From positions 460,026,780 to 460,090,779 of the forward strand of contig NC_053040.3 of assembly GCF_002575655.3 (NCBI RefSeq): a DNA stretch of 64,000 nt, written 5' to 3'. A program made the position numbers and the translations under genes. The stretch's first letter is position 1. Each line of letters opens with the position of its first letter. The DNA comes from Aegilops tauschii subsp. strangulata. Taxonomy: Eukaryota > Streptophyta > Magnoliopsida > Poales > Poaceae. The notes beneath the pieces were generated by a model. That model ran no database searches and was not told where the DNA came from. It was given only the letters and a program-made list of their open reading frames with translations. This document shows positions 1 to 12,133 of this stretch, piece after piece.

Positions 1-734
1 GTGGCGGTGAGGCGACTCTGGCGAGGATGAACGGCGTCGGCGTCGGGCGCCCGGGGCTCGGGCGGGCGTCGGGCTCGAGGAGAGAAGGGGGATCGGGGGA
101 AAAGGTTAGGGTTTGGGGGTGGCCGTGGTTAAGTAGGCCGCGAGCACCGGCGGATGGCCGCCACGGCGCCGGCCGGTGCCGTGGCGGGCATCGGCCACAG
201 CCACAGCGACAAGGAACAGGGGAGCGGGGGTGAGTTCAGCCTTGTAGCGTAGCTGGGCCAAGCCCCAGTTGGGCCAGAGGGTTTCCCCCCTTTTCTGTTT
301 TCTATTTTTTTCCTTTTTCTTATCTTTCCTTTTACTGTTTTGTTTTATTTTAGTTTGATATAACATAAAAGTTGTACCTATAATAGTATCACTGGTTATA
401 CCTCTGCTACGAAAAGGTTTAACCCCCAAATAATATAGTTTAGTATTTTATAAAATACAAGCGACATTTACTTAATTGTTTTACCTACTGTTTTAATTAT
501 TTTAGAGCAGTTAAACATTTTATGAAAATGTGGTTTCTCGACAATAATCACTTATGATTTATTTGTCACCGTTTGTACCTTTTAGTTTTGACTTTTGAAA
601 ACTTTTCTAGTTTGACTTTATTTTAAATTTGAATTCCGAATCGGTTTTGAACTACGCGAGATTATCAACAGTAACCGACGTGACCGGGCATCATTAGCAG
701 AGGTTCACTGTAGCTTAATTATCCGGGCGTCACA
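1..734 (-). mobile_element. End fragment of a long gypsy-type LTR (TGTGACG family)
   Basis: The segment ends with GGGCGTCACA at 725-734, the inverted complement of the TGTGACGCCC that starts the same LTR family at 8373. It matches 19939-20621 closely apart from an insertion of several tens of bases around 106-180. Judged by the copy at 8373-20621, where a tRNA-Met primer site lies at the other end, this is the element-5' side of an LTR read on the minus strand. The rest of the LTR lies left of the window. No coding sequence is convincing here. The GC-rich first 240 bases followed by an AT-rich tail is a property of the LTR itself. Confidence 0.75.
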
Positions 735-1566
735 AACTTCAAGCAGCTGATTGAGTTGAAGAAGAAATCCAACCTGATAGCTTTAGGAATACTTTCTCTA
801 GGAATTTTTTACTTGATGGCCATCTCTCGTTAGAGATGTTTGTCTATTGTTGTTGCCACTGTTTAGCAATCCAAGTCTGTTTATCTCAAATGCAACTCTG
901 TTTAGTGCAACTGTCGATCTCTGAATGTATGCAGTTTACTGTTATGTTTCGACACTTTCAGTTTCGGCAGAAGACAACTACAAGTTCAGTGATAGGATTA
1001 TTTTGTTAGCTAATAACCTCGAGTGTTGGATCATACCCTAGCTCGTCAGATGACAGTAAGCAGTACTTGAGCAACACAAGGGATATACATCAAGTTCATC
1101 TCTTCTCTCTTGCACTTTCCAAACTTTTGTCCTCGAGTTCGTCAGCTCTGCTAGAAAAAAACCTAGTTCGCGGGCCCAAAGAGAATCAAGCTGCAATAGG
1201 CCCACAAAGGATAAATGAGGCTCAGAAACAAGCGATGTTTCTTTTTTTGTTTAGGAACGATTGCTTTGTTCTTTTTTGTTTAGGATATTTTTTGGCTTTC
1301 CTTTATGGGTCCCTTCATTTTTTTAATTTGATTTCCCTTCACCGTATGTGCTTTTGTTTTGCTTGCTCACAACCTGGCTTAGTTTGGCGGTGAAGTAATT
1401 TTAGAATCAAAGTATTTGCAAACCGCAGTATTATTATGCCTAGCGAACCAATACTTCAGTATTGGAAAAAGAGGTCCAACCCTCTTTTTCATATACTTCA
1501 AAAATAGTGTAGTTTTCTAGATATTAAAGTATATAAAACTACACTTTTGACTAAAGCCAAACATCT
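735..1566. repeat. Duplicated LTR flank, left copy
   Basis: This stretch lies outside the LTR that ends at 734, yet it is repeated almost base for base at 20622-21452. Homology stops abruptly at 1566: after the shared CCAAACATCT the left copy continues into retrotransposon coding sequence, whereas the right copy continues into AT-rich DNA. The last ~170 bases are AT-rich with repeated TACTT/AAGTA motifs and look like part of a degenerate foldback element. I see no supported gene; the open frame at 1067-1393 is not conserved as a protein between the two copies. Confidence 0.7.
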
Positions 1567-1772
1567 GCCTCGAAGCTCACAAGATCAGCGTTACGCACAT
1601 ATGCGTTAAATTCTTCCTTGATTCCTGCTCGATCCATGAAGTCCTCTGAAGGCCATTCACAAGCCCGCACTTGAGCGTCCCTTGGTGGTTCATCGTCGGC
1701 ATCGCGCATTGCGAGCCTGGGTCCTTCCTTCCTTGAAGGACCACCTTGGTACATTTTCCTAAACATGTTTCT
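1567..1772 (-). pseudogene. N-terminal fragment of Athila-type downstream ORF
   Basis: The minus-strand frame starts near 1772 with MFRKM and contains VRACEWPSEDFMDRAGI, matching VRPCEWPCDDFLRAAGI of the longer ORF in element 2 (12134-13232). The frame breaks at 1567, exactly where the duplicated segment to its left ends, so only about 68 residues remain. In Athila-lineage elements an ORF at this place, after pol, is often called env-like or ATHILA ORF1; its function is not established. It cannot make a full protein. Confidence 0.6.
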
Positions 1773-1844
1773 TCCTCTGAAAATTTTAGCAACTTCAAAT
1801 ATAAGTGAACCAAACTCAACAAAATTGATAGCAACTACTCCCAC

Positions 1845-2642
1845 AAGTGCCTAGAGACTATATCATGCATTAGAACTACTTGGGACCATATAAATTTGAC
1901 ATGCAAGCTCAAGAACATGGTCACCTAGACAGTACAAATTTCCAATGAATAAGGCACTAGAACAAAAACTAATTGGACCATTGGAGGAGTCACATACCAA
2001 GGAACAATCCCCCAAAGCAGTTTTGTGAGAGGAGCTTTGAGCAAGGAGATCGAAAATCGCAGCAAAATGAGCTAGAACTCGTGCTTGAGCTGGTTGGTGA
2101 TTTTTTTGGGAGGAAGAAGGAGTGTGTGGATGCAGGAATAAGTGGAGGGGAGCCACCACGGGCCCACGAGGCAGGGGCGCGCCCTGTAGGGGTGGGCGCG
2201 CCGTGGACCCTCGTGGCCAGGTGCTTGCTCCCCCTACTGTGTTCTCAGTGCCAGATATTCTCAAATATTCCAGAAAAAATCATATTCCAATTTCGGGGCA
2301 TTTGGAGAACTTTTATTTTTGGGGTGTTTTTTTTATTACACGGATAATTCAGAAAACAGGCAGAAAATACTATTTTTACTTTATTTCAACTAAATAACAG
2401 AAAGTAAAAGAGGGTACAAAAAGTTGTTCTTTCTAACTTCATCCATCTCATGCTCATCGAAAGGAATCCACTAACAAGGTTGATCAGGTCTTGTTAACAA
2501 ACTCATTCCGAATTGCATGAAACCGGAGAATTTTCGAATAGCACTATGTTACCTCAACGGGGATATGCACGTCCCCAATAATAAGAATATCATATATCTT
2601 TGTGACAGTAGGAAGAGGAAATTCAAAACCTCCAAAAATAAT
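1845..2642 (-). repeat. Non-coding spacer of element 1
   Basis: About 0.8 kb between the protease end and the downstream ORF. It is closely matched by 13300-13993 in element 2. It contains a GC-rich stretch with GGCGCGCC-like palindromes at about 2155-2225, similar to the block in the LTRs. Frames that appear open in both copies start at non-ATG codons, and I do not count them as genes. Confidence 0.55.
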
Positions 2643-5317
2643 CTATGGAATTTTTCCAATAGAATTTATACTATGAACTTGAGGTTGTTTCGTCGGAAAG
2701 TGTACCGTATGTTCATTGCCATTAACATGAAAAGTGGCATTGCCTTTGTTGCAATCAATAACAGCCCCTGCGGTATTCAAAAAGGGTCTTCCAAGAATAA
2801 TAGACATACTATCGTCCTCGGGAATATCAAGAATAACAAAGTCTGTTAAAATAGTAACATTTGCAACCACAACAGGCACATCCTCACAAATACCGACAGG
2901 TATAGCAGTTTATTTATCAGCCATTTGCAAGGATATTTCAGTAGGTGTCAACTTATTCAAATCAAGTCTACGATATAAAGAGAGAGGCATAACACTAACA
3001 CCGACTCCAAGATCACATAAGGCAGTTCTAACATAATTTGTTTTAATGGGGCATGGTATAGTGGGTACTCCTGGATCTCCTAACTTCTTAGGTATTCCAC
3101 CCTTGAAAGTGTAATTAGCAAGCATGGTGGAAATTTCAGCTTCCGGTATCTTTCTTTTATTTGTAACAATTTCTTTCATATACTTAGCATAAGGATTCAT
3201 TTTGAGCATATCAGTCAAACGCATACACAAAAAGATAGGTCTAATCATTTCAGCAAAGCGCTCAAAATCCTCATCATCCTTTTTCTTGGATGGTTTGGGA
3301 GGAAAAGGCATGGGTTTCGGAACCCATGCCTCTCTTTCCTTACCGTGCTTCCTAGCAACAAAGTCTCTCTTATCATAACGTTGATTCTTTGATTGTGGGT
3401 TATCAAGATCAACAGCAGGTTCAATCTCTACATCATTATCATTGCTAGGTTGAGCATCAACATGAACACCATCATTAACATTATCACTAGGTTCATGTTC
3501 ATTACCAGATTGTGTTTCAGCATCAGAAATAGAAATATCATTGGGATTCTCAGGTGTGACAACAACAGGTTCACTAGAAGCATGCAAAGTACTATCATTT
3601 TTCTTTTTCTTCTTTTTAGAAGGACTAGGTGCATCTAAGTTATTTCTCTGAGAATCCTGCTCAATTCTCTTAGGGTGGCCCTCAGGATACAAAGGTTCCT
3701 GAGTCATTTTACCCCCTCTAGTTGCAGCTCTAACAGCAAAGTCATTATTCTTACTATTCAATTGATTGAGAAAATCATTCCGAGCTTTAGTACTTGTTCT
3801 ACTTGAGTGGTAACCATAGAAGCATGTTTACTAATGAGTTTAAGTTCACCTTTAACTCTAGACATATAATCACTCAAGTGTTCAATCATATAAGCATTGT
3901 GTTTTAATTGTCTACCAACATAAGCATTGAAGTTTTCTTGTTTGATAATAAAATTATCAAACTCATCTAAGCATTGGCTATCAGACTTATAACGAGGAAT
4001 ATCACCTTCATAAAATCTATAGAGAGAATTTACCTTTACTACCTGTGTTGGGTTATCAAGACCGTGTACTTTTTCAATAGGTGATGAATTAAGACCATGT
4101 ATTTCTTCAACAGGAGGTAAATTCTTAACATCTTCAGCTTTTATACCTTTTTCTTTCATAGATTTCTTTGCCTCTTGCATATCTTCAGGACTGAGAAATA
4201 GAACACCCCTTTTCTTCGGAATTGGCTTAGGAGTTGGTTCAGGAAGTGTCCAATTATTTTCATTTGTCAACATATTATTCAATAGAATTTCAGATTGATC
4301 AACAGTTCTTTCCCTGAAAACACAACCAGCACAACTATCCAGGTGGTCTCTGGAAGCATCGGATAGTCCATTATAAAAGATATCAAGTATTTCATTTTTC
4401 TTAAGAGGATGATCAGGCAAAGCATTAAGTAATTGGAGAAGCCTCCCCCAAGCTTGTGGGAGACTCTCTTCTTCAATTTGCACAAAATTATATATATCCC
4501 TTAAAGCAGCTTGTTTCTTATGAGCAGGGAAATATTTAGCAGAGAAGTAATAAATCATATCCTGGGGACTACGCACACAACCAGGATCAAGAGAATTAAA
4601 CCATATCTTAGCATCACCCTTTAATGAGAACGGAAATATTTTAAGGATATAGTAATAGTGAGTTTTCTCATCATTAGTGAACAGGGTGGCTATATCATTT
4701 AATTTAGTAAGATGTGCCACAACAGTTTCAGATTCATAGCCATAGAAAGGATCTGATTAAACCAAAGTAATTATATCAGGGTCGACAGAGAATTCATAAT
4801 CCTTATCAGTAACAAAGATAGGTGAAGTAGCATAAGCAGGATCATATTTCATTCTAGCATTCAGAGTTTTTTGTTTCAGGTTAGCTAATAATTTCTTAAG
4901 ATCACTTCTATCATTGCAAGCAAGAAAGTCTCTAGCAGTTTCTTCATCCATAACATAGCCCTCAGGCACAACAGGTAATTCATATCTAGGGGGAGAATCT
5001 TCATTATCACTTTCATCAATATTATCAGTTTCAATAATTTCATCCTCTATTGCCCTAGCAAGTTGTTCATCAAGAAATTCACCAAGTGGCACAGTAGTAT
5101 CAAGCATAGAAGTAGTTTCATCATAAGTATCATGCATAGTAGAAGTGGCATCATCAATAACATGCGACATATCAGAATTAATAGCAGAAGCAGGTTTAGG
5201 TGTCGCAAGCTTACTCAAAATAGAAGGTGAATCAAGTGCAGAGCTAGATGGCAGTTCCTTACCTCCCCTTGTAGTTGAGGGATAAATTTTTGTTTTCGCG
5301 TCTTTCAAGTTCTTCAT
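2643..5317 (-). pseudogene. gag-protease polyprotein, broken (element 1)
   Basis: This is the capsid precursor and aspartic protease of a Ty3/gypsy element. From the N terminus: a gag leader (5317-4760), a gag core (4720-3758) and a retropepsin-like domain with LCDLG (about 3020) and IILGRPFLN (about 2800). It is inactivated by an in-frame TAA at 4757-4759, a frame change near 3760, and a nonsense codon near 2909 where the intact relative has a serine after MADK. No zinc knuckle is obvious. Transcription would run from the LTR promoter at 6468-6475. Comparison with 13994-15421 makes the lesions clear. Confidence 0.8.
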
Positions 5318-5366
5318 AGTGCCCAGCAGATATAAATCCCAAGTGACTCAAAGAATAGAGCTATGC

Positions 5367-5384
5367 TCCCCGGCAACGGCGCCA
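5367..5384 (-). other. Primer binding site, tRNA-Asp type
   Basis: On the minus strand the 18 bases TGGCGCCGTTGCCGGGGA lie 11 nt inside the LTR end. They are complementary to the 3' end of plant tRNA-Asp, the usual primer of Athila-lineage elements. The site fixes the element's orientation as minus and identifies the LTR at 5396-6798 as the 5' LTR. Confidence 0.85.
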
Positions 5385-5395
5385 GAAAATAGTCT

Positions 5396-6798
5396 TGATA
5401 ACCCACAAGTATAGGGGATCGCAACAGTTTTCGAGGGTAGAGTATTCAACCCAAATTTATTGATTCGACACAAGGGGAGCCAAAGAATATTCTCAAGTAT
5501 TAGCATTTGAGTTGTCAATTCAACCACACCTGGATAACTTAATATCTGCAGCAAAGTATTTAGTAGCAAAGTAGTATGGAAGTAACGGTAACGGTGGCAA
5601 AAGTAACAGTGATAGTATTGTAGTGATTGTAACAGTGGCAACGGAAAAGTAACTAAGCGAAGAACAATGTGTGAAAAGCTCGTAAGCATTAGATCGGTGA
5701 TGGAGAATTATGCCGGATGCGGTTCATCATGTAACAGTCATAACATAGGGTGACACAGAACTAGCTCCAATTCATCAATGTAATGTAGGCATGTATTCCG
5801 AATATAGTCATACGTGCTTATGGAAAAGAACTTGCATGACACCTTTTGTCCTACCCTCCCATGGCAGCGGGGTCCTAACGGAAACTAAGGGATATTAAGG
5901 CCTCCTTTTAATAGAGTACCAGACCAAAGAATTAACACATAGTGAATACATGAACTCCTCAAACTACGATCATCACCGGGAGTGGTCCCGATTATTGTCA
6001 CTTCGGGGTTGCCAGATCATAACACATAGTAGGTGACTATAGACTTGCAAGATAGGATCAAGAACTCACATATATTCATGAAAACATAATAGGTTCAGAT
6101 CTGAAATCATGGCACTCGGGCCCTAGTGACAAGCATTAAGCATAGCAAAGTCATAGCAAGATCAATCTCAGAACATAGTGGATACTAGGGATCAAACCCT
6201 AACAAAACTAACTCGATTACAAGATAAATCTCATCCAACCCATTACCGTCCAGCAAGCCTACGATGGAATTACTCACGCACGGTGGTGAGCATCATGAAA
6301 TTGGTGATGGAGGATGGTTGATGATGACGATGGCGATGGATTCCCCTCTCCGGAGCCCCGAACGGACTCCAGATCAGCCCTCCCGAGAGAGTTTAGGGCT
6401 TGGCGGCGGCTCCGTATCGTAAAACGCGATGAATCCTTCTCTCTGATTTTTTTCTCCCCGAACACGAATATATAGAGTTGGAGTTGAGGTCGGTGGAGCT
6501 CCAGGGGGCCCACGAGGCAGGGGGCGCGCCCAGGGGGCAGGCGCGCCTCCCACCCTCGTGGACAGGGTGTGGGCCCCCTGGCCTTGATTCTTTTGCCAGT
6601 ATTTTTTATTATTTCCAAAAATAATCTTCGTGAATTTTTGGGTTATTCCAAGAACTTTTGTTTTTGCACAAAGATAACACCATGGCAATTCTGCTGAAAA
6701 CAACATCAGTCCGAGTTAGTTCCATTCAAATCATGCATGTTAGAGTCCAAAACAAGGGCAAAAGTGTTTGGAAAAGTAGATACGACGGAGACGTATTA
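5396..6798 (-). repeat. 5' LTR of element 1
   Basis: On the + strand it begins TGATAACCCACAAG and ends GATACGACGGAGACGTATTA. The last bases are TATTA where sister LTRs have TATCA, so the terminal TG of the element-oriented LTR is mutated. Length is 1403 bp, against 1387 bp for the LTR at 8703-10089. It contains a minus-strand TATA-like box at 6468-6475 and, just upstream of that, a GC-rich inverted-repeat block at about 6508-6575. Confidence 0.88.
6468..6475 (-). promoter_or_regulatory. LTR TATA box (CTATATATT)
   Basis: This TATA-like octamer on the minus strand lies about 325 nt from the start of the element-oriented LTR. Transcription would start about 30 nt downstream, near 6440. The sister LTRs at 8703-10089 and 15474-16798 carry CATATATTC at this place. 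It is the best promoter candidate in the LTR, identified by position and composition only. Confidence 0.5.
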
Positions 6799-8372
6799 AT
6801 CGACGTAGAGGTTGCGGAGATGTATTGAGCTGGTGAAGACAAGTGTTTTCACTTGCCTGAGAAATGGAATCAAGGAGAAAATGTTGTCGGAACCACGATT
6901 GCAAGGGATCAATTCACAGATACCAGATGATATTATATCAACGAAATAGTTATTATTACAAGAAGCTTCTACGGTAGGATCTACATCGTCTCCATGGGCA
7001 TGAACACAAAGTTCAAGGTCGACTCCCACTTCTTCAATGTATAACCTTCCATTCACTTCTCGTTTTGATAATGGCATTAGTGTTCAAAGTTTTACCTGGT
7101 GAAATACCAGATGAGTATGGCCCGTGAAATCTTTCGGGCTCACATAGATTAGGTAAGGCATTGGTTCAACCCATCGGGGCATCTTAGGAACATATACCAC
7201 AAACTTTTGGGAGTAATTAACACAAGCTCGAAAGTAGAGCATGGTTGTCAAAGCAGAGGATACAATTTACCAAAGGTATTATGTATCAGGAAAAGAACTC
7301 AAAAGATTTGAATGTGAATGATGCCATCGGATAACAACCCAGCAATGGGTCTGGCGGTCCACAACGGAGCTGACATGAGTATCGGTACTCAACCAGAGGA
7401 AGAAAGAATGCAAAGGCATCAGATTATGTCAATATCTGAATACTTTGATGTTTTAAAAACAAAGAAATTATGAATTCCAGATCGGTGTATCAGAATCAGA
7501 TGCCCTGATAAATTACGAGTAAGTTGAGTAGACTTAGAGGCACCTTCAGTCAATGTTTGATTGGCGGGTAACCAGCTCATATCTGGGATGACCTCTGAGC
7601 CAGAAAGACAATTCCTGAGGATCAGGTGATGGTTGTGAGCAATCACACACGTATTGAATTGAGGGACTCAAGATGATAATGACAAAGGACATCAAAGAAT
7701 ATTGCTAGGCATATGGAATTAACCACAATGCAGCAGGCAACAAGAATCTCAAAAGCACTAAGCTGTAGAGGATTCTTGGAAGATCGAATGGCATTTCGAA
7801 GTATTTTGTGAAATGCATGAACAACTAGGGATAAATGAATCCTCAATAAGCATGAGGAATTATCCATAAGGGGTATTCAGGTGGCAACGAACTGTAAGGC
7901 AGTAGGGACAAAATATTCTCGGAACAATAGAGAGGATTTCAGGGTATCTTGTACTAACAAGAGTAATCGAGAATGAAGGTATGGATGGCAAGTATAAGTA
8001 GCTATCCATAGGGATCTCTCGGTGGTAGGGAACTGCAAACCCGATGAGCACAAGTCCTCGAAAGAACATCGAAAAGTATCTTCGGAATCTTCTGGTGCAG
8101 CAGGCGATAATCTGTAACAAGGGGCTCTCCAGTTGGAAGTGATCACGAGATCCTAATGTTAGGTTTACCAAATTTATTTTACCCGAATAGAAGAGATGTC
8201 AGAGTCCTAGAGTAAAGGTCGAGGAATAAAAGATCCTACTACCACCCAATGGCAACGTGGGCCCATGGGCCGCACAGCCATGTTAGTAAAATAGTTTTCA
8301 TCGACTAGACTCAACTTCGGCCAAGGAGTTTGGAAGGGGGATTCCTACAGGCAGTCGGCTCTGATACCAACT
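6799..8372 (-). mobile_element. Internal 5' region of TGTGACG gypsy element, interrupted
   Basis: About 1.6 kb between the primer site at 8352-8369 and the terminus of element 1 at 6798. Only short, degenerate frames are present on the minus strand (for example 8171-7860 and 7867-7643), with no recognisable domain. It is the leader/gag-side part of the element whose 5' LTR lies to the right; the remaining internal region has been replaced by or lies beyond element 1. I see no cellular gene. Confidence 0.55.
8352..8369 (-). other. Primer binding site, tRNA-Met type
   Basis: On the minus strand TGGTATCAGAGCCGACTG starts 3 nt inside the LTR end at 8373. This matches the initiator tRNA-Met primer site common in plant LTR elements. 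It sets the orientation of the TGTGACG element as minus and shows that the LTR to its right is the 5' LTR. Confidence 0.85.
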
Positions 8373-8697
8373 TGTGACGCCCCAATTCAATTGTATACTA
8401 ATCATACACGCAAACATGTACGATCAAGATCAAGGACTCACGGGAAGATATCACAACACAACTCTAAAATAAAATAAGTCATACAAGCATCATAATACAA
8501 GCCAGGGGCCTCGAGGGCTCGAATACAAGTGCTCGATCATAGACAAGTCAGCGGAAGAACAATATCTGAGTACAGACATAAGTTAAACAAGTTGCCATAA
8601 GATGGCTAGCACAAACTGGGATACGGATCGAGAGGCACAAGCCTCCTGCCTGGGATCCTCCTAAACTACTCCTGGTCGTCGGCGACGGCCTGCACGT

Positions 8698-8702
8698 AGT
8701 AG
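8698..8702 (+). repeat. Target site duplication AGTAG, left
   Basis: AGTAG immediately before the TGATAACC terminus of element 2 is repeated immediately after its other end at 16799-16803. A 5-bp duplication is expected for LTR-retrotransposon integration and shows that 8703-16798 entered as one insertion. Confidence 0.85.
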
Positions 8703-10089
8703 TGATAACCCACAAGTATAGGGGATCACAACAGTTTTCGAGGGTAGAGTATTCAACCCAAATTTATTGATTCGACACAAGGGGAGCCAAAGAATATTCT
8801 CAAGTATTAGCAGTTGAGTTGTCAATTCAACCACACCTGGATAACTTAGTATCTGCAGCAAAGTATTTAGTAGCAAAGTAATATGGAACTAACGGTAACG
8901 GTAGCAAAAGTAATATTTTTGGGTTTTGTAGTAATTGTAATAGTAGCAACAGAAAAGTAAATAAGCGAAGAACAATATGTGAAAAGCTCGTAGGCATTGG
9001 ATCGGTGATGGAGAATTAAGCTGGATGCGGTTCATCATGTAACAATCATAACATAGGGTGACACAGAACTAGCTCCAATTCATCAATGTAATGTAGGCAT
9101 GTATTCCGAATATAGTCATACGTGCTTATGGAAAAGAACTTGCATGACATCTTTTGTCCTACCCTCCCGTGGCAGCGGGGTCCTAACGGAAACTAAGGGA
9201 TATTAAGGCCTCCTTTTAATAGAGTACCGGACCAAAGCATTAACACATAGTGAATACATGAACTCCTCAAACTACGGTCATCACCGGGAGTGGTCCCGAT
9301 TATTGTCACTTCAGGTTGCCGGATCATAACACATAGTAGGTGACTATAGACTTGCAAAATAGGATCAAGAACTCACATATATTCATGAAAACATAATAGG
9401 TTCAGATCTGAAATCATGGCACTCGGGCCCTAGTGACAAGCATTAAGCATAGCAAAGTCATAGCAACATCAATCTCAGAACATAGTGGATACTAGGGATC
9501 AAACCCTAACAAAACTAACTCGATTACATGATAAATCTCATCCAACCCATCACCGTGCAGCAAGCCTACGATGGAATTACTCACACACAACTGGTGATGG
9601 AGGATGGTTGATGATGACGACGGCGACGGATTCCCCTCTCCGGAGCCCCGAACGGACTCCAGATCAGCCCTCCCGAGAGAGTTTAGGGCTTGGCGGCGGC
9701 TCCGTATCGTAAAACGCGATGAATCTTTTTTCTCTGATTTTTTTCTCCCCGAACACGAATATATGGTTTTAGAGTTGAGGTCGGTGGAGCTCCAGGGGGC
9801 CCACGAGGCAGGGGCGCGCCCAGGGGGGCAGGCGCGCCCCCCACCCTCGTGGAAAGGGTGTGGGCCCCCTGACCTTGATTCTTTCGCCAGTATTTTTTAT
9901 TATTTCCAAAAATAATATCCATGGAGTTTTAGGTCATTCCGAGAACTTTTGTTTCTGCACATAAATAACACCATGGCAATTCTGCTGAAAACAGCGTCAG
10001 TTCGGGTTAGTTCTATTCAAATCATGCAAGTTAGAGTCCAAAACAAGGGCAAAAGTGTTTGGAAAAGTAGATACGATGGAGACGTATCA
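8703..10089 (-). repeat. 3' LTR of element 2
   Basis: Starts TGATAACCC and ends GACGTATCA on the + strand, 1387 bp. It is identified as the 3' LTR because the pyrimidine-rich complement of a polypurine tract directly follows at 10090. It contains the TATA-like sequence near 9761-9768 and the GC-rich inverted-repeat block near 9795-9870. Confidence 0.88.
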
Positions 10090-10106
10090 ACTCCCCCAAG
10101 CTTAAA
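10090..10106 (-). other. Polypurine tract of element 2
   Basis: On the minus strand the sequence TTTAAGCTTGGGGGAGT abuts the LTR start. In LTR retrotransposons this purine run primes plus-strand DNA synthesis. It defines the LTR to its left as the 3' LTR. Confidence 0.8.
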
Positions 10107-12098
10107 CCTTTGCTTGTCCTCAAGCAATTCAGTTGATAAATTGAAAGTGATAAAGAAAAACTTTTACAAACTCTGTTTGCTCTTTTTGTTGTAAATATGT
10201 AAAGCCAGCATTCAAGTTTTCAGCAAAGATTATGAACTAACCGTATTCACAATAACACTTAGGTCTCATGTTTACTCATATCAATGGCATAATCAACTGG
10301 CGAGCAATAATAATAAATCTCGGATGACAACACTTTCTCAAAACAATCATGATATGATATAACAAGATGGTATCTCGCTAGCCCTTTCTGAGACCGCAAA
10401 ACATAAATGCAGGGCACCTTTAAAGATCAAGGACTGACTAGACATTGTAATTCATGGTAAAAGAGATCCAGTCATAGTCATAACCATATAAATTAACAGT
10501 AATGAATGCAAATGACAGCGGTGCTCTCCAGCTGGTGCTTTTTAATAAGAGGGTGATGACTCAACATAAAGTAAATAGATAGGCCCTTCGCAGAGGGAAG
10601 CAGGGATTTGTAGAGGTGCCAGAGCTCGGTATTGAAATAGAGATAAATAATATTTGGAGCGGCATACTTTCATTGTCAACATAACAACCAAGAGATGGCG
10701 ATATCTTCCATGCTACACACATTATAGGCGGTTCCCAAACAGAATTGTAAAGTTTATACTCCCCCTCCACCAACAAGCATCAATCCATGGCTTGCTCGAA
10801 ACAACGAGTGCCTCCAACTAACAACAGTCCCGGGGAGTTTTGTTTGCAATTATTTTGATATGATTTGCATAAAGCATGGGACTGGGCATCCCGGTGACCA
10901 GCCATTTTCTCGTGAGTGAGGAGCGGAGTCCACTCCTCTTGAGAATAACCCGCCTAACATGGAAGATACGAACAGCCCTAGTTGATACATGAGCTATTCG
11001 AGCATACAAAACAGAATTTCATTTGAAGGTTTAGAGTTTGGCACATAAAAATTTACTTGGAACGGCAGGTAGATACCGCATATACGAAGGTATAGTGGAC
11101 TCATATGGAATAACTTTGGGGTTTACGGGATTGGATGCATAAGCAGTATTCCCGCTTAGTAGAAGTGAAGGCTAGAAAAAGACTGGGAAGCGACCAACTA
11201 GAGAGCGACAGCAGTCATGAACATGCATTAAAATTAATAAACATTGGGTGCAAGCATGAGTAGGATATAATCCACCATGAACATAAATATCGTGAAGGCT
11301 ATGTTGATTTGTTTCAACTACATGTGTGAACATGTGCCAAGTCAAGTCACTTAAATCATTCAAAGGAGGATATCACCCTATCATACCACATCACAACCAT
11401 TTTAATAGCATGTTGGCACGCAAGGTAAACCATTATAAGCTCCTAGCTAATTAAGCAGGGCATAAGTAACTATAATCTCTAATTGTCATTGCAAACATGT
11501 TTATTCATAATAGGCTGAATCAGGAACGATGAACTAATCATATTTACAAAAAAAAGAGAGGTCGAGTTCATACCAGCTTCTCTCATCTCAATCAGTCCAT
11601 CATATATCGTCATAATTGCCTTTCACTTGCACGACTGAATGATGTGAATAATAATAATAGTGCATGTGCATTGGACTAAGCTGGAATCTGTGAGCATTCA
11701 ATAAACAGGAGAAGACAAGGCAATATGGGCTCTTGGTTAAATCAACAATAATGCATATAAGAGCCACTTCAACAATTTCATTATGGTCTTCTCCTAGCGA
11801 CCCCCAAAGAAAAGAAAAGAAATAAAAACTATTTACACGGGAAAGCTCCCAACAAGCAAAAGAAGAACAGGAAATCTTTTTGGGTTTTCTTTTAAATTAT
11901 TACTACTACGGCAAGAAAGTAAACTAGCTAAAAGCTACAACTAATTTTTTTTGTTTTTCTTAGGGTTTTTTCAAACACACAAGAAGAAAGCAAGAAAAAG
12001 AAAAATAAACTAGCATGGATATTACAGTGAAAAAGTATGAGCACCGACATCTAGCAATGAGTGTGCGAACATGAATGTAATGTCGGTGAGAAATACGT
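10107..12098 (-). repeat. Non-coding 3' internal region of element 2
   Basis: About 2 kb between the polypurine tract and the Athila-type ORF. It holds only short frames without domain similarity. A second polypurine-like sequence at its far end (12099-12113) repeats the motif at 10090. I see no gene. Confidence 0.55.
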
Positions 12099-12133
12099 AC
12101 TCCCCCAAGCTTAGGCTTTTGGCCTAAGTTGGT

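Larger units (their letters stand above)
1567..6798 (-). mobile_element. Truncated Athila-like Ty3/gypsy retrotransposon (element 1)
   Basis: Read on the minus strand it has a 5' LTR (6798-5396), a primer site complementary to tRNA-Asp (5384-5367), a gag-protease region (5317-2643), a non-coding spacer, and the beginning of a downstream Athila-type ORF that is cut off at 1567. No reverse transcriptase or integrase lies between protease and the downstream ORF. The 3' end and 3' LTR are missing, so no target duplication can be checked. The tRNA-Asp primer site and the downstream ORF are typical of the Athila lineage. In Triticeae the LTR resembles the Sabrina/WHAM group, but the exact family is from memory. 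Confidence 0.8.

Noticed and set aside
1863..2264. Frame conserved between elements 1 and 2 (also 13332-13715)
   Set aside because: It begins at a non-ATG codon, lies in the retroelement spacer and is explained by general similarity between the two copies.
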